Below are positions 25,361 through 36,274 of a stretch of 64,000 nt of DNA, in pieces. Every line of letters starts with the position of its first letter. Position 1 is the first letter of the stretch. The DNA lies in contig OW818641.1 in NCBI GenBank assembly GCA_942492925.1, forward strand, positions 124,001 to 188,000. The letters run 5' to 3'. Position numbers and translations under genes: made by a program. The DNA comes from QZKY01 sp942492925. Its GTDB lineage: Bacteria > Pseudomonadota > Gammaproteobacteria > Burkholderiales > Burkholderiaceae_D. The notes beneath the pieces were generated by a model, which had not been told where the DNA came from, did no database searches, and was given only the letters and a program-made list of their open reading frames with translations.

Positions 25361-25966
25361 TTATTTTGCCGTACCCACCACGTCAATGGTAACACGGCGA
25401 TTCTGGCGACGACCGGCTTCGGTTGCGTTATCCGCAGCGGGCTGCTTCTCTCCCATACCTTTGGTCGCGATCTTCTTTCCATCCACGCCCTTGGAGATCA
25501 GATACGCTTTCACGGATTGCGCGCGACGCTCGGACAGTTTTTGATTGTACGCATCGGAACCGCGCGAATCCGTGTGGCCCGTGACGGTCACAGAACGCAA
25601 ATCCATGTTCTTCAAATCCTTGGCCAATCGATCCAGGTTGTCCTTGGCAGCCGGTTTCAGGGTCGCCTTGTTGTAATCGAAGAAATCATCGCCACTGAAC
25701 GACATTTTCTTGGTCGTCGGCTGAGGCGCGGGCTCCGGCACCTTGGCTACTTTGTCTCCTTCGCATTCCGGCAGCGCATCGGCTTTCGTCCAATATCCGG
25801 TGCGCCAGCACAGCCCGTAACCGCTCCGCGCAACAACACCGCGACCGTCCTGAGCATACGCGCTGTTGGGTGAGTTTGCTTTGATATCACCGGCTGAAGG
25901 TTGCGCAAAGGCCGGGAAGACTGCAACCGCCAAAGCGGCTAAAACCAGTGTGGATTGTTTTTTCAT
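25361..25966 (-). CDS. ompA: OmpA-family outer-membrane/peptidoglycan-binding protein (copy 1)
   Basis: A 201-residue exported protein with signal peptide (to about residue 21). A short N-terminal part with GYGLCWRTGYWT and a cysteine pair precedes a C-terminal OmpA domain (residues about 90-201) with the peptidoglycan-binding pattern around GHTDSRGSDAYN and LSERRAQSVKAYL. There is no 8-strand beta-barrel, unlike E. coli OmpA, so it anchors peptidoglycan rather than forming a barrel. Its terminator abuts ubiG. A close paralogue lies directly upstream at 26206-26832. Gene order with gyrA on the other side is typical of Burkholderiales. Confidence 0.9.
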   Translation of the reverse strand: MKKQSTLVLAALAVAVFPAFAQPSAGDIKANSPNSAYAQDGRGVVARSGYGLCWRTGYWTKADALPECEGDKVAKVPEPAPQPTTKKMSFSGDDFFDYNKATLKPAAKDNLDRLAKDLKNMDLRSVTVTGHTDSRGSDAYNQKLSERRAQSVKAYLISKGVDGKKIATKGMGEKQPAADNATEAGRRQNRRVTIDVVGTAK

Positions 25967-26205
25967 TTTTGCTCCTTGTGGGGATTAAGCTCTTACTTGT
26001 GCACAAAACGACAAACTCTGGTGAACCATCAACGATTCTACCGAAGCAACATGACTGCCTCCTTGAGCACCATCAAACAATTGGGATTCTCTGCCATTCA
26101 TCCCCTGCCACGCTCAGCCCCCAAACCTGCCCCCCTTTTCCAGCATCCCCCAGCAAGAAAAACGCGGGAAGGCGGTTTTGACGCTATCGGCGTGTGGCGC
26201 GCAGT

Positions 26206-26832
26206 CTACTTTGCTGCACCAACCACTTCGACCATAACGCGACGGTTCATGGCACGTCCGGCTCTGGTGGCGTTATCAACGAAGGGCTGCGTCTCCCCCA
26301 TGCCTTTGGCATTAATCTTGTCTGCGACAACCCCCTTCGAAATCAAATAGGCTTTCACGGCTTCTGCACGACGCTCTGATAATTTTTGATTGTAAGCAGC
26401 GGGGCCCGTTGAATCAGCATGCCCAACAACGATCACCCACTCAATATCAACGCCTTTCAAATCCTGTATCAGCGCATCCAGCCACATCTTGCTATCCGGT
26501 TTTATGATGGCTTTGTCAAAATCAAATAAGGCCTTCGTTTTCAAAGACACTTCCCGGGTTTTTGGTTCGACAACCTGCGGCGCTACAACTTTCGGCTCAA
26601 CCATCACAGGGGGCTTCGGCGTTTCTCCTTCGCATTCGGAAACGCTCTCTGCCGGCGTCCAATAACCTGTCCGCCAACACTGGCCGTAAGCACTGCGCAC
26701 GACGACTCCTCGACCATCCTGAAGATAAGCGCTATGCGTCCCTTTCGCCTTGATATCAGCCGCTGTCTGCGCATATGCAGACAGTGCAACAACCGCCGAA
26801 GCAACCCAAACCAGCTTGAACATTTTTTTCAT
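26206..26832 (-). CDS. OmpA-family outer-membrane/peptidoglycan-binding protein (copy 2)
   Basis: A 208-residue paralogue of the downstream OmpA-like protein, with signal peptide (to about residue 21), the same YGQCWRTGYWTPAES segment, a proline/valine-rich linker (about residues 70-90), and a C-terminal OmpA domain with GHADSTGPAAYN. A GGAGGG ribosome site precedes the ATG at 26832; longer readings are not credible. It is divergent from gyrA with a 369-base gap. The two proteins differ in the linker, suggesting specialised use of paralogues. Confidence 0.88.
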   Translation of the reverse strand: MKKMFKLVWVASAVVALSAYAQTAADIKAKGTHSAYLQDGRGVVVRSAYGQCWRTGYWTPAESVSECEGETPKPPVMVEPKVVAPQVVEPKTREVSLKTKALFDFDKAIIKPDSKMWLDALIQDLKGVDIEWVIVVGHADSTGPAAYNQKLSERRAEAVKAYLISKGVVADKINAKGMGETQPFVDNATRAGRAMNRRVMVEVVGAAK

Positions 26833-27201
26833 ATTCCCTCCTGAAGCGCCTTGCAGATTTTTTGCGCATCCGTTGCGCATCCCATTTCCTGAACAGTCAC
26901 AAGCAGTTGGTGACACGCAACGCACACAACACACGGAATAAGTGTTGTTGCACCTCTTATCAAGATGGCACAACTACCCGCCTGCCCTTTGCGCACAATC
27001 AAACAAAGCGGCATTCCCGCACTTATTTTCTTCACTACCAAGCCGCTCCAGATCCAGGAACCCCTTCCTGGCGATTCACGAAAACAGCCCTGATTCAAAA
27101 CAGGGGGAAACCCCCTCCTACGTGGTAAAATTGAAGGCTTATAAAATCGGCGAAACCCTTTTCGATATCCGCTCACTCAAGCTTGAAATACACCCTTTCC
27201 A
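26833..27201. other. Divergent promoter region between ompA-like gene and gyrA
   Basis: 369 bases without a gene. A short GGGGGaaaCCCCC hairpin lies near 27102-27114 and AT-rich hexamers TAAAAT (27126-27131) and TATAAA (27140-27145) precede gyrA and are candidate -10 elements, but no good -35 partner was seen. Supercoiling-sensitive gyrA promoters often have poor -35 elements. Confidence 0.4.
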
Positions 27202-29834
<2,633 letters not shown>

Positions 29835-29838
<4 letters not shown>

Positions 29839-30932
29839 CGCGCGTGTTCAACTTTTCAGCCGGCCCAGCAGCGCTTCCCGAAGCGGTGCTGCAACAGGCC
29901 GCAGCTGAAATGTTGAACTGGCAGGGAACAGGCATGTCGGTGATGGAAATGAGTCACCGCGGTGATGCATTTCAATCCATTTTGCAATCTGCGCTGCGCG
30001 ACTTCCGCGATCTGCTGGCCATTCCTTCGCATTACCGCGTCTTGCTGATGCAAGGCGGTGCGATTGCGCAAAACGCTGCCATCCCGATGAATCTGCTGGG
30101 ACGATGTGGCCATCCCGCCACGGTTGATTTTGTTCACACCGGATACTGGTCTGGTCGCGCCCTCGTCGAAGCGCGCAACTATGCGAACGTCCATGTCGCC
30201 GCCTCTTCCGAATCATCGGGCTTCACAACCCTTTCCGCACCCGCGCAGTGGTCACTGTCGCGCGATGCCGCTTACATTCATCTGTGCAGCAACGAGACCG
30301 TGCATGGCGTCGAATTTCAGACCGACCCCGACCTAGCTGACGTCAGTAACGCGCCCGTGGTGGCAGACATGTCATCGAACATTCTCTCTCGCGTGATCGA
30401 TGTGTCGAAATACGGGGTCATCTACGGCGGCGCGCAAAAAAACCTCGGCATCGCCGGACTGACTTTCGTGATCGTCCGCGAGGATTTGATCGGCCATGCC
30501 CTGCCGTCCTGCCCCTCGGCTTTCAACTGGAAAAACGTGGCGGACAGCGATTCGATGTTCAACACGCCGCCGACCTTTGCCATTTACATGGCCGGACTCG
30601 TTCTGCAATGGCTGAAACAGCAAGGCGGCATCGCCGCCATTGAAGCCCGCAATATCGCCAAAGCGGCGCTACTTTACGAACATCTGGATGCGACCGATTT
30701 CTACGGCAATCCGGTTGCGAAGGATTGCCGTTCTCGCATGAACGTCCCGTTTTTCCTGCGCGACACCGCGCTCACCGAAGCTTTTCTGGCTGGCGCTGCC
30801 CAGCGCGGTTTAGCGAATCTACGCGGGCATCGCATCCTGGGCGGCATGCGCGCGTCGCTTTACAACGCCATGCCTGTTGCGGGTGTGGAAGCGCTGGTTG
30901 CCTACCTCCGGGAATTCGAGCGCGACCACTAA
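29835..30932 (+). CDS. serC: Phosphoserine aminotransferase
   Basis: Pyridoxal-phosphate enzyme converting 3-phosphohydroxypyruvate to phosphoserine, with a second role in pyridoxal synthesis. The 365-residue protein begins FNFSAGPAALP, the standard start, and contains the PLP-lysine motif GGAQKNLG. Translation is coupled to gyrA by an ATGA overlap. It is followed, 77 bases later, by pheA. Full length and normal motifs. Confidence 0.97.
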
Positions 30933-31009
30933 AACCCCGCCGAATCGCCGCCAATTTGCAATACAATGTGACTTTTCTGGCCAACCGATTTCGCAGAAGT
31001 TGAATACCC

Positions 31010-32080
31010 ATGGATAAAGTGCTGAAACCGCTCCGTGATCAAATTGACGCCATCGACGCGGAAATTCTGGAATTGCTCTGTCGTCGCGGCGAAGTCGTGC
31101 AACAAGTTGGCCACACGAAAGCAAAAAGCGATGCGCCGGTCTTTCGCCCGGAGCGCGAAGCGCAAGTCTTGCGCGGCGTGGCCGAACGCAATCGCGGCCC
31201 CCTTGCCAACGAAGATGTGCAAACCATTTTTCGCGAAATCATGTCGGCCTGCCGGGCACTGGAAAGACGCACAACGGTCGCTTATCTCGGCCCGGCCGGT
31301 ACGTATTCTGAACAGGCCGCGCTGCAGCAATTCGGCCGCACGATTGAAGGCATGGCCTGCGCGTCCATCGATGAAGTCTTCCGTGCTGCCGAAGCGGGCA
31401 CCGCCGATTTTGGCGTGGTGCCCATCGAAAACTCGACCGAAGGCACCATCAACCGCACACTGGATTTGCTGCTGCAAAGCCCACTCATCATCAGTGGCGA
31501 ATTGTCGATTCCCGTGCATCACAGTCTGATGACGAAAACCGGCACGATGCAAAAAGTGAAGCTGATTTGCGCGCATGCGCAGGCGCTCGCGCAGTGCCAG
31601 GCATGGCTGAACCAGCATTTCCCGAACATCGAGCGTCTGGCCGTCGCATCGAATGGCGAAGCGGCGCGTATGGCCTCCGAAGACCCCACGGTTGCCGCCG
31701 TCGCGGGCGAGCTGGCCGGCGAAAAATACAATCTGCAAGTCGTGCACTCACACATCCAGGATGACCCGCATAACCGCACGCGCTTTGCCATCATCGGCCG
31801 CCTGCAAACGGTGCCGAGCGGGAACGATCAAACGTCCGTCGTGCTGTCCGTGAAAAACCAGGCAGGCGCCGTGTACAAGATGCTGGAGCCGCTCGCGCGC
31901 TACGGTGTGTCGATGACACGCTTTGAGTCTCGTCCGGCTCGCACCGGCAGCTGGGAATACAATTTCTTCATCGACATCGAAGGCCATGCGAAAGACGAAA
32001 AAGTCGCGCAAGCCTTGAAAGAACTCAAGGAGCATGCGGCCTACTTCAAGCTGCTCGGCTCGTATCCGTTCACACTCTAG
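31010..32080 (+). CDS. pheA: Bifunctional chorismate mutase / prephenate dehydratase (P-protein)
   Basis: Carries out two steps of phenylalanine synthesis. The 356-residue protein has an N-terminal AroQ-type chorismate mutase domain (residues about 1-90, conserved arginines around 9 and 25), a prephenate dehydratase domain with the TRFAII motif, and a C-terminal ACT regulatory domain with ESRPARTGSWEY. It sits between serC and hisC in the fixed betaproteobacterial order, 31 bases ahead of hisC. Feedback inhibition by phenylalanine is expected from the ACT domain. Confidence 0.96.
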   Translation: MDKVLKPLRDQIDAIDAEILELLCRRGEVVQQVGHTKAKSDAPVFRPEREAQVLRGVAERNRGPLANEDVQTIFREIMSACRALERRTTVAYLGPAGTYSEQAALQQFGRTIEGMACASIDEVFRAAEAGTADFGVVPIENSTEGTINRTLDLLLQSPLIISGELSIPVHHSLMTKTGTMQKVKLICAHAQALAQCQAWLNQHFPNIERLAVASNGEAARMASEDPTVAAVAGELAGEKYNLQVVHSHIQDDPHNRTRFAIIGRLQTVPSGNDQTSVVLSVKNQAGAVYKMLEPLARYGVSMTRFESRPARTGSWEYNFFIDIEGHAKDEKVAQALKELKEHAAYFKLLGSYPFTL

Positions 32081-32111
32081 TGTTTAATCGTTAGTACATC
32101 TGAGGAAGATC

Positions 32112-33218
32112 ATGCCAAATCAATCCGCGCCGGAATACGTCCGCGCCATCGCGCCCTATCAGGCAGGCAAACCCATTTCGGAAGTGGCTCGCGAATTCGG
32201 GCTGGACGAAGCCAAAATCATCAAGCTCGCGTCGAACGAAAATCCGCTCGGCATGCCGCCTTCTGCACGCAAGGCCATGCAAGCGGCGGTCGATGACATC
32301 GGCCGCTATCCGGATGCCAACGGCTTTGCACTAAAAGAAGCGATTGCGAAACGCTACAACGTGCCACAAGACTGGATTACGCTGGGCAACGGCAGCAACG
32401 ACATTCTGGAACTGGCGGCGCATGCTTTCGTGCAACCGGGCCAGTCGGTCGTGTTCTCGCAATATTCCTTCATCGTCTACGCGCTGGCAACACAAGCCGT
32501 CGGCGGGCGTGGCATCATGGTGCCCGCGCAGCAATACGGTCACGATCTGGCAGCGATGCGTCAGGCAATTGCCTCGGACACCAAACTCGTTTACATCGCC
32601 AACCCGAACAATCCAACCGGCACCTTCATTCCGCCGCAGGAAATCGAAGCCTTCCTGAAAGCGGTGCCGCGCCATGTCGTGGTCGTGATCGACGAAGCAT
32701 ACAACGAATACCTGAACCCGACACTACAGTACGAATCGACGGACTGGGTGCGCCACTACCCGAACTTGCTGGTCTCGCGCACCTTCTCGAAGGCTTATGG
32801 TCTCGCGGGGCTGCGCGTCGGTTTCGGTCTGGCGCAACGCGGCGTCACCGATTTGCTGAACCGCATTCGCCAACCCTTCAACGTGAATTCGCTCGCACAG
32901 GCGGCGGCGATTGCCGCGCTGAACGATGCCGATTTTCTGCAACAAAGTGCGAAGCTCAACGCCGCTGGTTATAGAGTGTTGACACAGGCGTTCGACGAAA
33001 TGGGGCTGGAGTACGTGCAATCCTCCGGCAACTTCGTGCTGGTGAAAGTCGGCAACGACGATGGCGCCGGTGCACGCGTGAATCTGGCGCTATTAAAAAA
33101 AGGCATCATCGTGCGTCCGGTCGCCGGTTACGGCTTGCCGCAGTGGTTGCGCATCACGATTGGGCTTCCGGAAGAAAACGCTGCTTTCATCAAGGCATTA
33201 AAAGAAGTGCTGAAATAA
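32112..33218 (+). CDS. hisC: Histidinol-phosphate aminotransferase HisC
   Basis: A 368-residue class II PLP aminotransferase. The Schiff-base lysine is K227 in SRTFSKAYGLAG, with SNENPLG and NPNNPTG motifs for substrate and PLP binding. In this operon it is the second HisC type (hisC2) found beside pheA and tyrA, where it may also act on aromatic keto acids in tyrosine and phenylalanine synthesis. An AGGAAG ribosome site lies ahead of the ATG. tyrA follows after 18 bases. Confidence 0.95.
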   Translation: MPNQSAPEYVRAIAPYQAGKPISEVAREFGLDEAKIIKLASNENPLGMPPSARKAMQAAVDDIGRYPDANGFALKEAIAKRYNVPQDWITLGNGSNDILELAAHAFVQPGQSVVFSQYSFIVYALATQAVGGRGIMVPAQQYGHDLAAMRQAIASDTKLVYIANPNNPTGTFIPPQEIEAFLKAVPRHVVVVIDEAYNEYLNPTLQYESTDWVRHYPNLLVSRTFSKAYGLAGLRVGFGLAQRGVTDLLNRIRQPFNVNSLAQAAAIAALNDADFLQQSAKLNAAGYRVLTQAFDEMGLEYVQSSGNFVLVKVGNDDGAGARVNLALLKKGIIVRPVAGYGLPQWLRITIGLPEENAAFIKALKEVLK

Positions 33219-33236
33219 AAATTTTTGAGGCTCCTT

Positions 33237-34136
33237 TTGTTCAAAAAAATCGCCCTCTTCGGTGTCGGCCTGATTGGCGGGTCGTTTGCCCTTTCCTTGA
33301 AAAAAGCAGGGAAGGTGCAGCACATCGTCGGCAGGGATCGCACATTGGCCGTGGCCGAGCGTGCCAGACAGTTGGGGCTGATCGATGAAGCCGCGACTTC
33401 CGTCGCCGAGGCGGTACGCGACGCGGATCTGATTGTGGTCGCCGCGCCGGTCGCACAAACGGGTGCCATTTTGGCTTCCATTTATCCGTATCTGCAACCT
33501 GGCACGATTATCACCGATGCAGGCAGCACCAAGTCGGACGTGGTTGCCGCCGCACGCGCCGCACTCGGCGAGAAGATCGCGCAATTCGTCCCCGGCCACC
33601 CGATTGCGGGGCGCGAACACAATGGCCCGGATGCGGCCATTGACGATCTCTTCATCGGCAAAAAAACCGTGCTAACGCCGCTACCGGAAAACCGTCCCGA
33701 AGATATTCAAAAAATCGCGCAAGCCTGGGAAGCCTGCGGCGCGATCATCCATACGCTCACGCCGGAAGATCACGATTGCGTATTCGCGTCCGTCAGCCAT
33801 CTGCCGCATTTGCTGGCGTATGCGCTGGTGGACAACATCGTCCGAAAACCGCAATCGGATTTATTGTTTCAGTACGCCGCCAGCGGTTTTCGCGACTTCA
33901 CGCGCATCGCTGGCTCATCGCCGGAAATGTGGCGCGACATCACACTCGCCAATCGCACGATCCTGCTGAGGATGCTCGACTCTTATCTGGAACAGTTGCA
34001 TCGTATCCGCGACATGGTCGCGCAAGCCGACGGCGAAGCCATTCACGCCGTGTACGCTAGCGCGCAGCGCGCGCGCCAGAACTGGATCAACGCCATCGAA
34101 GCGGCGGAGAAACAACAGAAAGAGGGGGGAGACTGA
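33237..34136 (+). CDS. tyrA: Prephenate dehydrogenase
   Basis: NAD-dependent oxidative decarboxylase of tyrosine synthesis, 299 residues. The nucleotide motif GVGLIGGSFA is at residues 9-18, and the catalytic histidine lies in HPIAGREHNG further along. I start at the TTG at 33237, giving FKKIALFGVG, with a TGAGG site 7 bases upstream; the longer reading from another TTG at 33225 would start within that site. The aroA start overlaps its stop by one base. Confidence 0.93.
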   Translation: MFKKIALFGVGLIGGSFALSLKKAGKVQHIVGRDRTLAVAERARQLGLIDEAATSVAEAVRDADLIVVAAPVAQTGAILASIYPYLQPGTIITDAGSTKSDVVAAARAALGEKIAQFVPGHPIAGREHNGPDAAIDDLFIGKKTVLTPLPENRPEDIQKIAQAWEACGAIIHTLTPEDHDCVFASVSHLPHLLAYALVDNIVRKPQSDLLFQYAASGFRDFTRIAGSSPEMWRDITLANRTILLRMLDSYLEQLHRIRDMVAQADGEAIHAVYASAQRARQNWINAIEAAEKQQKEGGD

Positions 34137-35452
34137 TGTCACAACATCCCGACCATATTGACCTGAATCCGGTGCATCACGCCGAAGGCAGCGTGAAACT
34201 GCCCGGCTCCAAAAGCATTTCGAACCGCACCCTGCTGCTGGCTGCGCTGGCGAAAGGCACGACGCGCATCATGGAACTGCTCGCGTCCGACGACACCGAC
34301 GTGATGCTGGATTCGCTCAAGCGGCTGGGCGTGAGGTGGACACAGCTTCCGGGCACGCAAAATTTTGTGGTCGAAGGCGTGAACGGCTTTTTCCCTGTCA
34401 AGCAAACCGAACTCTTCATGGGCAATGCGGGTACGGCAATTCGCCCCCTCACCGCCGCCCTCGCCGCGATGGATGGCGATTACGCGATGCGCGGCGTGCC
34501 ACGCATGCATGAGCGCCCGATCGGCGATCTGGTCGATGCGATGAACGAAGTGGGCGCCAACATCGAATACACGGGCAACAAAGGCTATCCGCCGCTGCGT
34601 ATCCGCAAGGGGAACATCCGATCGGACAACATCAAGGTGCGCGGCGACGTCTCCAGTCAGTTCCTGACCGCGCTGCTGATGGCCTCACCGCTGCTCGCGC
34701 AAAAGGAAGACGTGCGCATCGAAGTGATTGGCGAACTGATTTCCAAACCTTATATTGAGATTACGCTGAACATGATGGAACGCTTTGGCGTGACCGTGCA
34801 GCGCGACGAATGGAAAGCCTTCACGATCAAAAAAGGGGCGTTCTATGTGAGCCCCGACACGCTACACGTCGAAGGTGACGCGTCATCGGCATCGTACTTT
34901 CTCGCCGCCGGCGCGATCACCGGCGGCCCAGTACGTGTGGAAGGCGTGGGCGCGACCAGCATCCAGGGCGATGTGCGCTTTGTGGAAGCGCTGGAAAAAA
35001 TGGGCGCCACGATCACGATGGGCGACAACTGGATCGAAGCGCGTTCCGATGCACCCCTGAAAGCCATCGATGCTGATTTCAACCACATTCCGGATGCGGC
35101 GATGACGATTGCGATTGTCGCGCTCTACGCGGACGGCCCGAGCACGCTGCGCAACATCGGCAGCTGGCGCGTGAAAGAAACGGATCGCATCGCGGCCATG
35201 GCCACCGAATTGCGCAAGCTTGGCGCGACGGTCGAAGAAGGCCCGGACTGGCTGCGCGTCACGCCCCCTGCGCGCATCCTGCCTGCGACCATCGACACCT
35301 ACGACGATCACCGGATGGCAATGTGCTTTTCGCTGGCGACGCTCGACGGCAAGCTGCGCCCGGGTGCAGCCGTGCGCATCAACGACCCGCAATGCGTGGC
35401 CAAGACTTTCCCCGAATACTTCGAGGTATTCGCTCAAATCATTCGCAAATAA
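34136..35452 (+). CDS. aroA: 3-phosphoshikimate 1-carboxyvinyltransferase (EPSP synthase)
   Basis: Adds enolpyruvate to shikimate-3-phosphate. The 438-residue protein has the LPGSKSISNR motif (residues 22-31) and LFMGNAGTAIRPL, both in the active site. The stop-start overlap with tyrA (TGATG) and the short gap to cmk indicate one operon. The glyphosate-relevant motif NAGTA is of the sensitive class, by family knowledge. Full length, ordinary. Confidence 0.98.
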   Translation: MSQHPDHIDLNPVHHAEGSVKLPGSKSISNRTLLLAALAKGTTRIMELLASDDTDVMLDSLKRLGVRWTQLPGTQNFVVEGVNGFFPVKQTELFMGNAGTAIRPLTAALAAMDGDYAMRGVPRMHERPIGDLVDAMNEVGANIEYTGNKGYPPLRIRKGNIRSDNIKVRGDVSSQFLTALLMASPLLAQKEDVRIEVIGELISKPYIEITLNMMERFGVTVQRDEWKAFTIKKGAFYVSPDTLHVEGDASSASYFLAAGAITGGPVRVEGVGATSIQGDVRFVEALEKMGATITMGDNWIEARSDAPLKAIDADFNHIPDAAMTIAIVALYADGPSTLRNIGSWRVKETDRIAAMATELRKLGATVEEGPDWLRVTPPARILPATIDTYDDHRMAMCFSLATLDGKLRPGAAVRINDPQCVAKTFPEYFEVFAQIIRK

Positions 35453-35464
35453 TTCTGTTCAATC

Positions 35465-36163
35465 ATGGCATTTGAAAGTTGCATCAATTACAGCGCCCCG
35501 CTGGACATCCCCGTCATCACCATCGACGGCCCGACCGCGTCTGGCAAAGGCACCGTCGCCCAGCGTGTGGCGAAAACGCTCGGTTTTCATTTACTGGATT
35601 CCGGCGCGCTCTATCGGCTGGTCGCGCTGGCGGCCATGCAAAACCATGTCCCGCTGGGTGATGAAGTCGGTGTTGCCGCGCTCGCCGCCAACCTGCCATG
35701 TCGTTTCGGCAACATGCGGGTTTTCCTGTCCAATGAAGACGTGACCGATATCATCCGCACCGAAGAAGTTGGCAATGCGTCATCGCACGTCGCCGCCCTC
35801 CCTGCCGTTCGCAAGGCCCTTGTTGACAGACAGTTACGTTTTCAGCAACCGCCCGGCCTGGTAGCCGATGGGCGCGACATGGGCACCGTGATTTTTCCTG
35901 ATGCCGCCGCCAAAATCTTCCTCACCGCCAGCGTGGACGCCCGGGCGGACCGCCGTTATAAGCAATTGATGGAAAAAGGAATTTCTGCTAATATCGACGT
36001 CCTTCGCAAGGATTTGGCGGAACGGGATGCGCGTGATGAACAACGTGCCACCTCACCACTGAAACCCGCTGAAGGTGCCTTTTTGCTGGACACCTCCAAC
36101 CTGACCATTGAAGAAGCGGTCGCGCTGGTGTTGCAACAGTATCGAGCGCAGTACCACAAATAA
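35465..36163 (+). CDS. cmk: Cytidylate kinase
   Basis: Phosphorylates CMP and dCMP for nucleotide recycling. The 232-residue protein has the P-loop GPTASGKGT at residues 22-30, and LDSGALYR and VADGRDMGT motifs for substrate binding. It is the standard neighbour of rpsA. The final coding bases are followed by a 28-base hairpin and the rpsA leader. Confidence 0.97.
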   Translation: MAFESCINYSAPLDIPVITIDGPTASGKGTVAQRVAKTLGFHLLDSGALYRLVALAAMQNHVPLGDEVGVAALAANLPCRFGNMRVFLSNEDVTDIIRTEEVGNASSHVAALPAVRKALVDRQLRFQQPPGLVADGRDMGTVIFPDAAAKIFLTASVDARADRRYKQLMEKGISANIDVLRKDLAERDARDEQRATSPLKPAEGAFLLDTSNLTIEEAVALVLQQYRAQYHK

Positions 36164-36182
36164 TTTTGCTGTACCTATTGGT

Positions 36183-36210
36183 GTCCACCTGAATGCAATG
36201 TTCGGTGGAC
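36183..36210 (+). promoter_or_regulatory. Hairpin in the rpsA leader
   Basis: GTCCACC (36183-36189) pairs with GGTGGAC (36204-36210); with one bulged T, the stem extends by GAAT/GTTC to 11 pairs and a 5-base loop. No T run follows, so it is not an intrinsic terminator. It lies 64 bases upstream of rpsA. S1 autoregulates its own leader in other proteobacteria, so a regulatory element is likely. Confidence 0.55.
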
Positions 36211-36274
36211 GTTGATTAACTTAACCCAGTACAAGTCGCATTCCGCATGCTTGCTGGCTAACCTGTATATACCT

